In this document: positions 53,564 through 62,269 of the stretch, piece by piece
Position numbering within the stretch: the first letter of the stretch is position 1
How the letters are laid out: the number at the start of each line of letters is the position of its first letter
Source of the DNA: Burkholderia paludis
GTDB taxonomy: Bacteria; Pseudomonadota; Gammaproteobacteria; Burkholderiales; Burkholderiaceae
Direction: 5' to 3'
Assembly (NCBI RefSeq): GCF_000732615.1
Contig: NZ_JPGL01000006.1
Coordinates: 62,001 to 126,000, forward strand
Length of the DNA stretch: 64,000 bases
The notes under the pieces: generated by a model
What the model saw: only the letters and a program-made list of their open reading frames with translations
Told to the model about the DNA's origin: nothing
The model's database searches: none
Made by a program: the position numbers and the translations under genes

Positions 53564-54610
53564 TCAGTCGCGCGCGACGCGCGCTGCCCGGGCCGGTTGC
53601 CGGCTGCGCCACTGCTGCGGCGATTCGCCGGTCCAGCGCCGGAACGCCCGCGTAAAGGCGCTGTGTTCCGAATAGCCGAGCAGCCAGGCGACTTCCGCGA
53701 GCGTCAGGCGCGGATCGTTCAGGTGATCGATCGCGAGCCGTCGCCGCGTGTCCTCGCGCAGGGTCCGGAAGTTGAGCCCGAGTTCGGCCAGCCGCCGATG
53801 CAGCGTGCGCGACGACACATGCAGATCCGCCGCGATCGGTTCGATGCTTGCGTCACCCTGCGTGAGCAGGCGCGCGACGGCTTCGCGCACCGACTGCTCG
53901 AGATCGTCCGTCTGCCGCAGTTCGGCGAGCAGCGCGCCCGCCTGGCGTTCCATCATGCGCAGCAGCGCGTCGTCCGGCTGTTGCAGCGGCTGCGCGAGCA
54001 ACTGCAACGGGAACGCGAGCCGGTTCACCGGCTGGCCGAACCGGACCGGGCAGCCGAAATAATCGACATAGGGCCGTTCGTCGCCGGGCGGCGGGTGCAC
54101 GAAGCAGACCTCGTCGGGCCCGTGACGCGTGCCGGTGATGTTGCGCGCGAACTGGACGATCGCCGTGAGCGCGACCTCGTCGACGAGCGGGCCGAGCGGT
54201 TCGGGCGCATCGTGCCATTCGATCGTCACCGACGTCGCCTCGACCCGCACTTCCATGCGCGCGACGTTCGCGATCAGGTGCTCGTATTGCTGCCAGCGCG
54301 CGAGCGCCGCGCCGGCGTCGCGGCACGCATGCAGCGCATAACCGAGCGCGCCGAGATGCGCGGGCGTGATCCGCTGGCCCACGTGCAGGCCGAGCAGCGG
54401 ATCGTCGAGCGCGCGCACCGCGCGTTCGAGCAGGCGCCGCCAGTGCGCGCTCGCATACAGCGTCAGCCCGCGATCGTCCTCGGGCGGCCGGGCCTCGCCG
54501 AGCACGCGCGCCGCATCCTTGCCCTGCTCGGACAGATAGTCGAACAGCAGCCGCACGTAGGTGCTCGAGTAGTAAACGCGCTGGGTCGAGAGCGGGGAGG
54601 CGGCGGGCAT
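53564..54610 (-). CDS. AraC-family regulator
   Basis: A 348-residue AraC protein with an arabinose-binding-like N-terminal domain and a C-terminal helix-turn-helix pair (VSSRTLHRRLAELGLNF and AEVAWLLGYSEHSAFTRAFRRWTG). The ATG at 54610 is chosen. It is divergent from the sterol-desaturase-type gene (start 54705) with a 94-bp gap, so it probably regulates that gene. The architecture matches OruR/ArgR-type and lipid-responsive AraC regulators. Confidence 0.87.
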   Translation of the reverse strand: MPAASPLSTQRVYYSSTYVRLLFDYLSEQGKDAARVLGEARPPEDDRGLTLYASAHWRRLLERAVRALDDPLLGLHVGQRITPAHLGALGYALHACRDAGAALARWQQYEHLIANVARMEVRVEATSVTIEWHDAPEPLGPLVDEVALTAIVQFARNITGTRHGPDEVCFVHPPPGDERPYVDYFGCPVRFGQPVNRLAFPLQLLAQPLQQPDDALLRMMERQAGALLAELRQTDDLEQSVREAVARLLTQGDASIEPIAADLHVSSRTLHRRLAELGLNFRTLREDTRRRLAIDHLNDPRLTLAEVAWLLGYSEHSAFTRAFRRWTGESPQQWRSRQPARAARVARD

Positions 54611-54704
54611 GGCGGAAAGTGTCAAGTAATCGTCTGCAAGTGTCAACGCGAGCCGACCCGCGCGCGACCATACTGCCCGTCCGTGCTTGAGCGAGGCCGC
54701 GAAC

Positions 54705-55685
54705 ATGCCGACCGGGTTGATGACATGGCTCCATGCGTTCCTGGGTAACGACGTGGACTGGAAGCAGGTCCTGCTGATCGGCATGACGCCGGTCTTCCTG
54801 ATCGCGTTCGCGGTCGAATACGCGGTGATGACCCGGCGCGGCCGCCGCGCGCCGTTTCGCTGGAAGGAGATCGTCGCGAACCTGTCGCTCGGCGCCGGCT
54901 ACCAGGTGGCGGAGACCGTGATGGGGCTCCTGTTCACGGGCGCGATCTTCGCGTGGGTCTACCGGCACCGGCTGTTCGACGTGCCGGTGAATGCCGTCAC
55001 GATCGTGCCGATCTTCGTCGTCGTGGAGTTCTGCTACTACTGGTTCCATCGCACGTCGCACCGCGTGCGCTGGTTCTGGGCCGCGCACGTGCCGCACCAC
55101 AGCGGCGAAGTGATGAACTTCACGACGGCGATGCGGCAATCGCTGCTGAACGCGTTCGTCGGCGTGTTCGTGTTCTACCTGCCGCCGGTCTGGCTCGGCA
55201 TTCCGCCCGCCGTCGTGCTGTTCCTGCTCGCGGTCGATCTCGCGTACCAGTACTTCGTGCATACCGAGTCGATCGGGCGGCTGCCGCGCTGGTTCGAATA
55301 CGTGTTCGATACGCCGTCGAACCATCGCGCGCATCACGGACGCAATCCGCGCTACATCGACCGGAATTACGGCGGTGTGCTGATCATCTTCGATCGCATG
55401 TTCGGTACGTATGTCGAGGAAACCGAGCCGGTCGACTACGGCATTACGCAGCAGATCCGTTCGTACAATGTCCTGGTGCTGAACCTGCACGAGTTCGTCG
55501 ACATGTGGCGCGACGTGCTGGCGCCGGGGCCGGTCCTGCAGCGGCTGAAACATCTGTGGATGCCGCCGGAGTGGGAGCGGCCGGGCCATCGGCCGATCCA
55601 TACATGGAGCGTCGAGCGCAAGGACGACGCGAACGGCGATGAGGTGCGGGCCGGCGTGACGACCGAAACGTCAAGAATGGTTTGA
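54705..55685 (+). CDS. Sterol-desaturase / fatty-acid-hydroxylase family membrane enzyme
   Basis: A 326-residue integral-membrane di-iron oxygenase. The histidine clusters HRTSH, HVPHHS and HRAHHGR are in the family's order, and four or more transmembrane helices surround them. It probably hydroxylates or desaturates an alkyl chain of a lipid. The start at the ATG 54705 has GAGG 8 nt upstream; a TTG at 54687 is an alternative. The adjacent divergent AraC gene is a likely regulator. Confidence 0.85.
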   Translation: MPTGLMTWLHAFLGNDVDWKQVLLIGMTPVFLIAFAVEYAVMTRRGRRAPFRWKEIVANLSLGAGYQVAETVMGLLFTGAIFAWVYRHRLFDVPVNAVTIVPIFVVVEFCYYWFHRTSHRVRWFWAAHVPHHSGEVMNFTTAMRQSLLNAFVGVFVFYLPPVWLGIPPAVVLFLLAVDLAYQYFVHTESIGRLPRWFEYVFDTPSNHRAHHGRNPRYIDRNYGGVLIIFDRMFGTYVEETEPVDYGITQQIRSYNVLVLNLHEFVDMWRDVLAPGPVLQRLKHLWMPPEWERPGHRPIHTWSVERKDDANGDEVRAGVTTETSRMV

Positions 55686-55783
55686 ACCGCCGGCCGGACG
55701 CTTGCGACCGGCGATGCGCTCCTTTATCGTGCCGCCACGACGCCGACACAGGGCGTCAAGCCAGATCGCAAGGAGCATCCGTC

Positions 55784-56155
55784 ATTACCGCATCGAATCG
55801 TCGCACGCCCGTGCGTGCATTTCTCGTGGCCTCGTTCGCCTGTCTCAATCTTGCCCATTCCGCGTCGGCGGCCTATACGGAGGCGTGGATGAGCGACAGC
55901 GACGTGAAGGAGTACGCACGGCAGGTCAGACATCCGGCCGCGGCGGCCGGCAGTTCGTCGGTCGCGAAGCAGGCTCGGCCCGTTGCCGCGCGCGCGGCCA
56001 GCCAGGGCGCCGCCCGTGCCGGTGCGAAGCCTGCCGTGCAAGCGCAGCCGGCCGTGGACCGGAGCCGGGGCCGGCCGCTTCATGACGCACGGCGCGCCGA
56101 TCCGAAGCGGAAGGCCGTGGCGGGCACGGCCAGCCGTGCGGCCTCGAAGCAATGA
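55784..56155 (+). CDS. Hypothetical exported basic protein (possible ATT start)
   Basis: A protein of about 123 residues with a signal-like segment (RAFLVASFACLNLAHSASA, cleavage before AYTEAW) and an Ala/Arg/Lys-rich low-complexity C-terminus. No family is recognised. A strong AAGGAG (55770-55775) lies 8 nt before an in-frame ATT at 55784, while no ATG or GTG is in that position; a GTG at 55811 has no Shine-Dalgarno. ATT initiation is rare but possible. Confidence 0.45.
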   Translation: MTASNRRTPVRAFLVASFACLNLAHSASAAYTEAWMSDSDVKEYARQVRHPAAAAGSSSVAKQARPVAARAASQGAARAGAKPAVQAQPAVDRSRGRPLHDARRADPKRKAVAGTASRAASKQ

Positions 56156-56234
56156 CGTGTCGAAGCGACGCCGGGCGTGGCATTGCCGCCGCGCTCGGCG
56201 ATAATCGCTGCATTAGACGGATACGGAGCCTGTC

Positions 56235-56486
56235 GTGTCGCTGATGGATCGCCTGTTGTCACGTGGAGTGCCGAACGCCTCGTCGCGGCGGCAAGTGGTC
56301 GTGCGCGTATGGCTCGACGAGCAGGGACGCGTGCGCGACCTCAAGGTCCGGCGCAGTTGCGGCGACGCCGCGCTCGACGAGAAGGCGCTGCACGCGATTG
56401 CCGTGATGCGCTTCCCCGCCGGTCATCTCGGCTCCGGGGGGAAATCCGCGAAGCGCTGGCACGATTTCAACTATCCGGTGGACTGA
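56235..56486 (+). CDS. Stand-alone TonB C-terminal-domain protein
   Basis: An 83-residue protein consisting almost only of a TonB C-terminal-like fold (RRQVVVRVWLDEQGRVRDLK, LDEKALHAI). There is no membrane anchor or proline-rich linker, both of which TonB requires. The GTG start has GGAG 7 nt upstream. It may be a remnant or a specialised energy-transducer fragment. It converges on the phosphatase gene. Confidence 0.65.
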   Translation: MSLMDRLLSRGVPNASSRRQVVVRVWLDEQGRVRDLKVRRSCGDAALDEKALHAIAVMRFPAGHLGSGGKSAKRWHDFNYPVD

Positions 56487-56508
56487 CGGCGCGCCGCGCC
56501 GCCGCCGG

Positions 56509-58146
56509 TCACTTGTACCCGTAACACTGCTTCAATCCCGCGTAGTCGTAGAAGTGGCTGCCGGGCGCGAGCTTCGCGCCGTCGCACGCGGCCTGGAAAT
56601 CCGTCTCGCGCTCGTTGTACAGCATCTTCACGATGAGCCGCGACCCGTTGCGGTATACGTCCCACTGCATGTTCGCGGCCATCGGCGACACCTGGTCGCC
56701 GCGCCACGGGTTGTTTGCGTACGTGTACGTCTGCGCCTGCGGCGTCGGCACGAACACGTTCTTCAGGTTCATCGCCGACGCGAACGGAATCACGATTTCC
56801 GCGTGCGTGAAGCGCAGCTTCGCGGCGCGCGTCAGGTCGCCGCGGGCGATCGCGTCGACCTCGCCGAAGAAGTCGTCCTGCAGCACCTTCGCCATCCGGT
56901 ACGTGACGGGGTTCGCTTCCTGGATGCCGGGCCCTTTCTGGTAGTAGTCCTCGGCATCCTGCAGATACGCGAGATATTGCGCCTGCTCCGCGCCGATGTA
57001 CTTCTCCAGCGTGATGCCACCGGTTTCCGCCGTCATCGCGGGCGCGACCTGCAGCAGGTTGTACAGCACGTTCACCGCGTCGACGGCCGTCGCGATCTTC
57101 GTCTTGCCGTCACCCTTCAGCGTGTTGGTGAACTTGCCGTCCGCCGATGTGAACGCATAGGTGCCCGTGTTCGCGAACGTATAGCCGTCGGTGCCGAGCT
57201 TCGCGATGAACGCCGGCGACACGAGCGCGGCCAGCACCGTTTGCGCGACGTCGGCCGCCTGCGGCGCGGCCTTGATCGCCTTCAGCTTCGCGGCCACCGT
57301 CGCGTCGTTCGCGTAGGCCTGGTACGTCTGGCTCGCCTGGTAGGTCGCGTAGTACGGGTCGCTCGTATCGGTCACGAGATCGGTGGCCGGCTTCAGCGCA
57401 TGGAAATACAGCAGGAAGCGGTTGGTGCCGGCCGGCTGCGCGGCAGGTGCGTTTGCCGGATAGCCGGCCGGCGCGGCCGGCAGCGTGATGGCCGTTGCCA
57501 GCGCCGGCTGCGCGGCGGCAAGGGCCGCGGAGAAATACGTCGAGCTGTCGACCGCGCGATCCTGCCCCGAGTTGACGACGACGACCTGCCGGTTGCCGGC
57601 CGCGAACAGCGCGGGCAGCCGTTGCGCGAGACGCGCGGCGAGCTGCTGGTGTTCGCGGATGCCGGCCTGCGTGAGGTTGCCGTAGCCGGGCGTCGAGATG
57701 CCCGGCACGCCGTAGCCGAGCAGCGCATTGGCCTTCATCATCGTGTACGTGTCGGCCTTGAGCTGCGCGCCGAGCGCGGTCAGCGCGCCGTCGGCCTCGG
57801 CCTTGACCAGCATCGCGTAGATCGCGCCGTCGTATTTGAAACCGGACAGCCCGCGCGAGCCGTGGCGCGCGACGAGTTCGGTATAGACGGGCGCATAGCC
57901 GGCGGGCGGCGCTTCGTACGTCGCGGCATCCTGCTGCGGACGGTACGGCGTCTTGGTCTGGTAGTAGGTCGCGGGCGTCGGGGTCGGCGTGGGTGTCGGC
58001 GTCGGCGTGGGGGCGGGTGTCGTGCCGCCGTTGTCGGCCGGCGTGGCGGGCGGCGTCGAGGTTTCTCCGCCGCAGGCGGCGAGCAACAGGCAGGCGAACG
58101 TGAGGGCGGCGGCGGTGAGGGTCGGGCGTGTCATCGTGGCAGGCAT
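56509..58146 (-). CDS. Lipoprotein histidine acid phosphatase, MINPP-like
   Basis: A 545-residue lipoprotein. The signal sequence has a lipobox LLLAACGG, then a Pro-Thr repeat linker (TPTPTPTPTPTP), then a histidine phosphatase branch 2 domain. The catalytic RHGSRG follows, and the second motif is HAE (RFTHAEIVIPF) rather than HD. HAE is characteristic of multiple inositol-polyphosphate phosphatases (MINPP/phytases). It probably releases phosphate from phytate at the outer membrane. ATGs at 58146 and 58134 are both possible. Confidence 0.8.
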   Translation of the reverse strand: MPATMTRPTLTAAALTFACLLLAACGGETSTPPATPADNGGTTPAPTPTPTPTPTPTPATYYQTKTPYRPQQDAATYEAPPAGYAPVYTELVARHGSRGLSGFKYDGAIYAMLVKAEADGALTALGAQLKADTYTMMKANALLGYGVPGISTPGYGNLTQAGIREHQQLAARLAQRLPALFAAGNRQVVVVNSGQDRAVDSSTYFSAALAAAQPALATAITLPAAPAGYPANAPAAQPAGTNRFLLYFHALKPATDLVTDTSDPYYATYQASQTYQAYANDATVAAKLKAIKAAPQAADVAQTVLAALVSPAFIAKLGTDGYTFANTGTYAFTSADGKFTNTLKGDGKTKIATAVDAVNVLYNLLQVAPAMTAETGGITLEKYIGAEQAQYLAYLQDAEDYYQKGPGIQEANPVTYRMAKVLQDDFFGEVDAIARGDLTRAAKLRFTHAEIVIPFASAMNLKNVFVPTPQAQTYTYANNPWRGDQVSPMAANMQWDVYRNGSRLIVKMLYNERETDFQAACDGAKLAPGSHFYDYAGLKQCYGYK

Positions 58147-58313
58147 CGAACTGGGCGACGCGGTTTCGCGTCGTTCAGTTTCCGGGAGGGTTCGGTCAAG
58201 CCCGGAAGTGTCGCAAGCGACTTTGACAGCAGAATGTCAGAATCGAGTCGGCCAATCGTCGGATTGGCGTCGAGCCGAGGCTGGCCGGCCGCCGCCGGCC
58301 CGTGTGCCGGCGC

Positions 58314-58748
58314 TCAGTGCAGGCCGGACGAGGCGATCGAGCGTACCGTGTCGGTGATGTTCACGCAGCGCGACAGGCCGAAATGCTCGGCTTCGCGGCG
58401 CTCCCGCTCGCTGCTCGCGATCGCCACCGCGCGCTCGGGCGGCACGCCGAGCGCCTGCAGCGCGACGTCGAAAGGATGCTGATTCGTTCCGGATTCCTGA
58501 TGATGTGCGTCCGTGACGACGACCGAGAAGCGATCGAGGTTCGCGCGGCCGAACTGGCCTTCGAACATGTCGCTGAGCCGCGCGGCCGGCAGCGTCGTGA
58601 CGAGACCGAGCCGATATCCTTCTTCCGATGCGCGGTCGAGCCACTGGATGATCGCGTCGCGCTGGTGGCGTGCTTCGTTCGAATCCGGTGTTGCTTCGAT
58701 CTGTGCGAATGCTGCGTCGAGACGGGTGACGATGGCTTCGATAACCAC
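58314..58748 (-). CDS. Degenerate HAD-like protein
   Basis: A 144-residue protein starting with GTG (AAGGA 7 nt upstream). The C-terminal half resembles haloacid-dehalogenase subfamily I (GYRLGLVTTLP, RFSVVVTDAHHQ, LGVPPERAVAIAS). The first motif with the nucleophile Asp is absent, and the motif III Lys and motif IV acidic residues are replaced (GTNQHP and SSERER). It is probably not an active phosphatase; a scaffold or regulatory role is possible. Confidence 0.5.
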   Translation of the reverse strand: MVIEAIVTRLDAAFAQIEATPDSNEARHQRDAIIQWLDRASEEGYRLGLVTTLPAARLSDMFEGQFGRANLDRFSVVVTDAHHQESGTNQHPFDVALQALGVPPERAVAIASSERERREAEHFGLSRCVNITDTVRSIASSGLH

Positions 58749-58844
58749 GGTGATTCCTTTTCAGAAACGTGATGATCCGTTCGCCGACGGGAATGCCACA
58801 CACCTTAGCGTCGATCCGGAAAACGCGACCAATTAATATTTTTA

Positions 58845-58863
58845 TCAGACTCATATGATCTGA
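58845..58863. promoter_or_regulatory. Palindrome sharing a core with the ndh/LysR region
   Basis: TCAGA-CTCATATGA-TCTGA is a perfect palindrome of two 5-bp arms, and its core GACTCATATG recurs at 60526-60535 over the LysR start. It is about 100 bp upstream of the leftward HAD-like gene. Confidence 0.35.
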
Positions 58864-59004
58864 CTAATGAATCGGGCGGCGCGCCAGAGCGGGCGCGGGA
58901 TGCGTGCCGCACGGCAGGGTCCGCGCGAAACGCGTCGTCGGGATGATCGTCGATGCGATGCACCGGTGTTGAGCGTGTTCCGGGCGCTTCGGGCATATGC
59001 ATAT

Positions 59005-59045
59005 AAAAAAACGGCATATCGGACGAGGGTCGCCCGATATGCCGT
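59005..59045 (-). terminator. Intrinsic terminator of ndh
   Basis: On the minus strand a 12-bp stem (ACGGCATATCGG, an 11-nt loop, CCGATATGCCGT) is followed by six T residues, 30 bp past the ndh stop. This is a textbook rho-independent terminator. Confidence 0.85.
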
Positions 59046-59074
59046 CTTGCGCTGCCGCGTGCGAACCGGCGTGC

Positions 59075-60433
59075 TCAGTGCAGCTTGATCGACGGCTGAT
59101 TCCGGCTTTGCAGCCAGTGGCTCAGCGACTGGAACAGCGCGCGCTTCACGCCGACCACGCTGAACAGATGCTTGCGGTACAGGAACTTGTACAGGCCGAT
59201 CGCGGCGAGCCCGTCGACGATCAGCGAGCGGGAATGCACGCCGAGGTCGGCCTGGTACACGGCGCCGGCCTGCCCGAGCGACACGACGGTGCCCGCGTCG
59301 CGGAACGTGAAGCCGGCCACCGGCTTGCCGGCGACGCGGCGCGCGAACGCGTTGACGAGGTACACGGCCTGCTGGTGCGCGACCTGCGCGCGCGGCGGCA
59401 GGAAGCCGTTCGCTTCGGCGCTCGGGCACGCAGCGCAGTCGCCGAACGCATACACGTGCGGATCGTCGGGCGTCTGCAGCGTATCGGTCACGATCACCTG
59501 GTTCGCGCGATTGAGCACGATGTCGCCGATCTCCCGCAGGATCGCGGGGCCGGCGACGCCGGCCGCCCAGATCGTGATGTCGCTCGCGAGCCGTTCGCCC
59601 GTCGCGGTCGTCACGGCGTCCGCGCCGACTTCCGCCACGCGGGTGTCGGTCAGCACGTCGACGTTCAGCGCGCGAAGCTGCGCGTGCATCTTGCCGGACA
59701 GCCGCGCGTCGAGCGCCGGCAGGATGCGCGGGCCGCCCTCGATCAGCCGGATATGCACGTCGCGCGCGGACACCAGCGCCTTGAAGCGGTACGTCGTCAG
59801 TTGCTGGATTGCATGGCGCAGCGCGGCGGCCAGCTCGACGCCCGTCGCGCCCGCGCCGATCACGTTGATGCAGATCGGCGCCGCGCGCCGTGCAGGTTGC
59901 TGCTCGGCCAGATGATTCGCCTTCGTGCAGGCCGCGAGGAACTTGCGGCGGAAATCCTCGGCCTGGTCGAGGTTCTCGAGCGGCAGCGCATGGCGCGCCG
60001 CGCCCGGCACGTTGAAGAAGTTCGTCACGCTGCCGACGGCGAGCACGAGATCGTCGTAGCCGAGTTCGCGTTGCGGCAGGATCTCCGTACCGTCCGCGTC
60101 CTGCACGGCCGCGATCGTCGCCGTGCGTGCCGCGCGGTCGACCCGCTGCAGCGCGCCTTGCACGAAACGGAAGCCGTGGCGCTTCGCTTGCGCCGCGAAT
60201 TCGATCGTGTGGGATGCCGGGTCGCGGTGGCCCGATGCGGCTTCGTGCAGCAGCGGCTTCCAGAAGTGCGTCGGGTAGCGGTCGACGAGCACGACTTCGG
60301 CTTGCCCGCGGCGTCCGACCGTATCGCCGAGACGCGTGGCGAGATGCAGGCCGCCTGCGCCGCCGCCGACGATCACGATGCGCGGCAGGCGCGGTGCAGG
60401 GTCCGTTGCAAGGGTGGGCGTGGTGTGGTCCAT
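59075..60433 (-). CDS. ndh: Type II NADH dehydrogenase
   Basis: A 452-residue single-subunit, non-proton-pumping NADH:quinone oxidoreductase. It has the FAD motif RIVIVGGGAGGLHLATRL near residue 18, the NADH motif INVIGAGATGVELAAAL near 190, and the FAD-contact segment YAFGDCAACP near 330. A C-terminal amphipathic region for membrane binding (GLYKFLYRKHLFSVVGVK) is present. It recycles NADH without energy conservation. GGGAG lies 6 nt before the ATG. It is divergent from a LysR gene, which may control it. Confidence 0.92.
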   Translation of the reverse strand: MDHTTPTLATDPAPRLPRIVIVGGGAGGLHLATRLGDTVGRRGQAEVVLVDRYPTHFWKPLLHEAASGHRDPASHTIEFAAQAKRHGFRFVQGALQRVDRAARTATIAAVQDADGTEILPQRELGYDDLVLAVGSVTNFFNVPGAARHALPLENLDQAEDFRRKFLAACTKANHLAEQQPARRAAPICINVIGAGATGVELAAALRHAIQQLTTYRFKALVSARDVHIRLIEGGPRILPALDARLSGKMHAQLRALNVDVLTDTRVAEVGADAVTTATGERLASDITIWAAGVAGPAILREIGDIVLNRANQVIVTDTLQTPDDPHVYAFGDCAACPSAEANGFLPPRAQVAHQQAVYLVNAFARRVAGKPVAGFTFRDAGTVVSLGQAGAVYQADLGVHSRSLIVDGLAAIGLYKFLYRKHLFSVVGVKRALFQSLSHWLQSRNQPSIKLH

Positions 60434-60517
60434 GTTGGGCTCCCGCTGATGACGATTCGGATGACATTGCTCAAGAACCGACGATATAGTTTCGAACCCA
60501 CTCGAACAATTTAATGT

Positions 60518-60547
60518 TTATAAGCGACTCATATGTATTCACTTATA
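60518..60547. promoter_or_regulatory. Inverted repeat over the LysR start, ndh control region
   Basis: TTATAAG (60518-60524) and CTTATA (60542-60547) form inverted arms around GACTCATATG (60526-60535), the same core as in the palindrome at 58845-58863. The element covers the LysR start codon, which is typical of autoregulation. Confidence 0.4.
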
Positions 60548-61486
60548 GGAAAGACCGCGACGTTCCGACAGTTGAAGGCGCTGGACATGATTGCGCGGCT
60601 CGGCAGCGTGTCGCGGGCGGCCGAGGAACTGAACCTGACGCAGCCGGCCGTGTCGCTGCAGGTTCGCCTGCTCGAGGAGGCGGTGGGCGCCGCGCTGCTG
60701 CAGCGGGTGGGGCGCGGCGTGCAGCTGACCGCGGCGGGCGAGATCGTGTCGCGCTATGCGCGCGAGATCCTGCATCTGTGGAGCGAGGCCGGCGACGAAG
60801 TCGCGGCGCTGACCGGCGACCTCGGCGGCACGCTGCGGATCGGCGCGATCACGACGGCCGAATACCTGATTCCGCCGCTGCTGGTCAAATTCACCGCGAC
60901 GCGTCCGCACGTGAAGACGTACTTCAAGGTCGGCAATCGCGACGACATCATCCGCATGCTTGCGACGCATGAAATCGATCTCGCGGTGATGGGCAGCGCG
61001 CCGAAGGAGCTGCGCACGCACGCGGTCGAGTTCGCGAAGCATCCGATGGTGTTCGTTGCGTCGCCGGGCCATCCGCTGATGCAGCGCAAGCGCCTCTCGC
61101 TGAAGGATCTCGAATCCGCGCACCTGCTCGTGCGCGAACGCGGCGCAGGCACGCGCTCGACCGTCGAGAGCCTGTTCAAGACGTCCGGCCACCGTTTCCA
61201 CGTGGGCTCCGAACTGTCGAGCAACGAGGCCATCAAGCAGATGGCCGAAGCCGGGCTCGGCATCGCGTTCCTGTCGTTGCACGCGTGTGCACTCGAGTTG
61301 CGCACCGGCCTGCTCGGGCAACTGCCGTTCCCCGGCAACCCGATCGAACGCGAATGGTATGTGGTCACGCTCGCCGACCGGCGGATCTCGCAGGTGACGG
61401 GGTTGTTCCGCGATTTCCTGATCAGGCAGGGCGCGCCGGTGATCGACGGCGCGACCGTGGCATCGCACGAGCGGCGGCGCAAGTGA
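60533..61486 (+). CDS. LysR-family regulator (CbbR-like)
   Basis: A 317-residue LysR protein of the CbbR branch. It begins ATFRQLKALDMIARLGSVSRAA with helix-turn-helix LTQPAVSLQVRLLEEAV, and the effector domain has LGGTLRIGAITTAEYLIPPLL. No Shine-Dalgarno is seen; the ATG lies within an inverted repeat. It is divergent from ndh, so control of NADH dehydrogenase in response to redox or metabolite state is plausible. Confidence 0.87.
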   Translation: MYSLIGKTATFRQLKALDMIARLGSVSRAAEELNLTQPAVSLQVRLLEEAVGAALLQRVGRGVQLTAAGEIVSRYAREILHLWSEAGDEVAALTGDLGGTLRIGAITTAEYLIPPLLVKFTATRPHVKTYFKVGNRDDIIRMLATHEIDLAVMGSAPKELRTHAVEFAKHPMVFVASPGHPLMQRKRLSLKDLESAHLLVRERGAGTRSTVESLFKTSGHRFHVGSELSSNEAIKQMAEAGLGIAFLSLHACALELRTGLLGQLPFPGNPIEREWYVVTLADRRISQVTGLFRDFLIRQGAPVIDGATVASHERRRK

Positions 61487-61879
61487 GCGGGTGCGACCTT
61501 GGCCGGATCGCCGGTCGGGCATTCGCTGCGACGGGCGTCGACGGTGCGTGACGCGTCGGCCGGCGAGCGGCCCGGGGTTGCCGGCCGGATCGTGGCGCGG
61601 AACGACGCGTTGCGGGTCGATGCGGCGGAGCCGTCCGGGCCTGGTGACGGGACCGTTGCCGATGGCCCGGCACGGGATACGGTGACGGGAGGGCGGCGAT
61701 CGTTCGACAGGTGGTCTTGACGCGGGGCCGTTGCCGACGACGGTTGCCGGAAACAACCCCGGCACGACATTTCGCCTGTCGGCAACGAGGCGCGAGCGAC
61801 AGGGCCGTCGCGTGGGTTGGACGGCCCGACAGGTATCGCCTCGCACGACAGGAATTGGCCGGGCGCGAGGCGATCGTGT
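61487..61879. other. 393-bp intergenic region, nothing recognised
   Basis: A GC-rich stretch with no supported gene, no clear promoter and no terminator. The reading frames open here lack ribosome-binding sites and family features. Confidence 0.4.
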
Positions 61880-62077
61880 TCAACCGAGCCCGAAGTCGTC
61901 GTTGCTGTCGGGAATCGATGCGAGCAGCCGTTCGAACCGATACCAGCCGACGATGCGCAGGCACCACGCGGCGACCGCGGCGCGGACACCGGGCGAACCG
62001 GAGCGGGAGGGCGTGCGGGCGGCGCCGGACGGCGAGGGCGCGATGAACGACGTGCGCAGCGGGCAATGGTGGGGCAT
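61880..62077 (-). CDS. Hypothetical small protein
   Basis: A 65-residue protein ending GWYRFERLLASIPDSNDDFG, an acidic C-terminus. It has a GGAG 6 nt upstream of its ATG. I do not recognise a family. The AraC gene at 62270 diverges from it with a 192-bp gap, so it may regulate this gene. Confidence 0.4.
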   Translation of the reverse strand: MPHHCPLRTSFIAPSPSGAARTPSRSGSPGVRAAVAAWCLRIVGWYRFERLLASIPDSNDDFGLG

Positions 62078-62269
62078 GACGGGCTCCGTAGGTGTCGGAT
62101 GGGGCGATCGTAAGCGGTGCGGCGCCCGTCGGCGCACACGCAAGGATGGTCCCGAGCAGGAACGGATGATCTTTTTCCGCGCGACGCCGGCGCGGCCGCA
62201 CCGGCCCGGCACGCCGGCCGGAAACGCGTCACAATGCGCGTTCGAGCCACGAGCGGGTGGAGCCCAGCC

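Larger units (their letters stand above)
58749..59074. other. 326-bp intergenic region with palindrome and terminator
   Basis: It holds the palindrome at 58845-58863 upstream of the HAD-like gene and the ndh terminator at 59005-59045. No further gene is supported. Confidence 0.5.
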
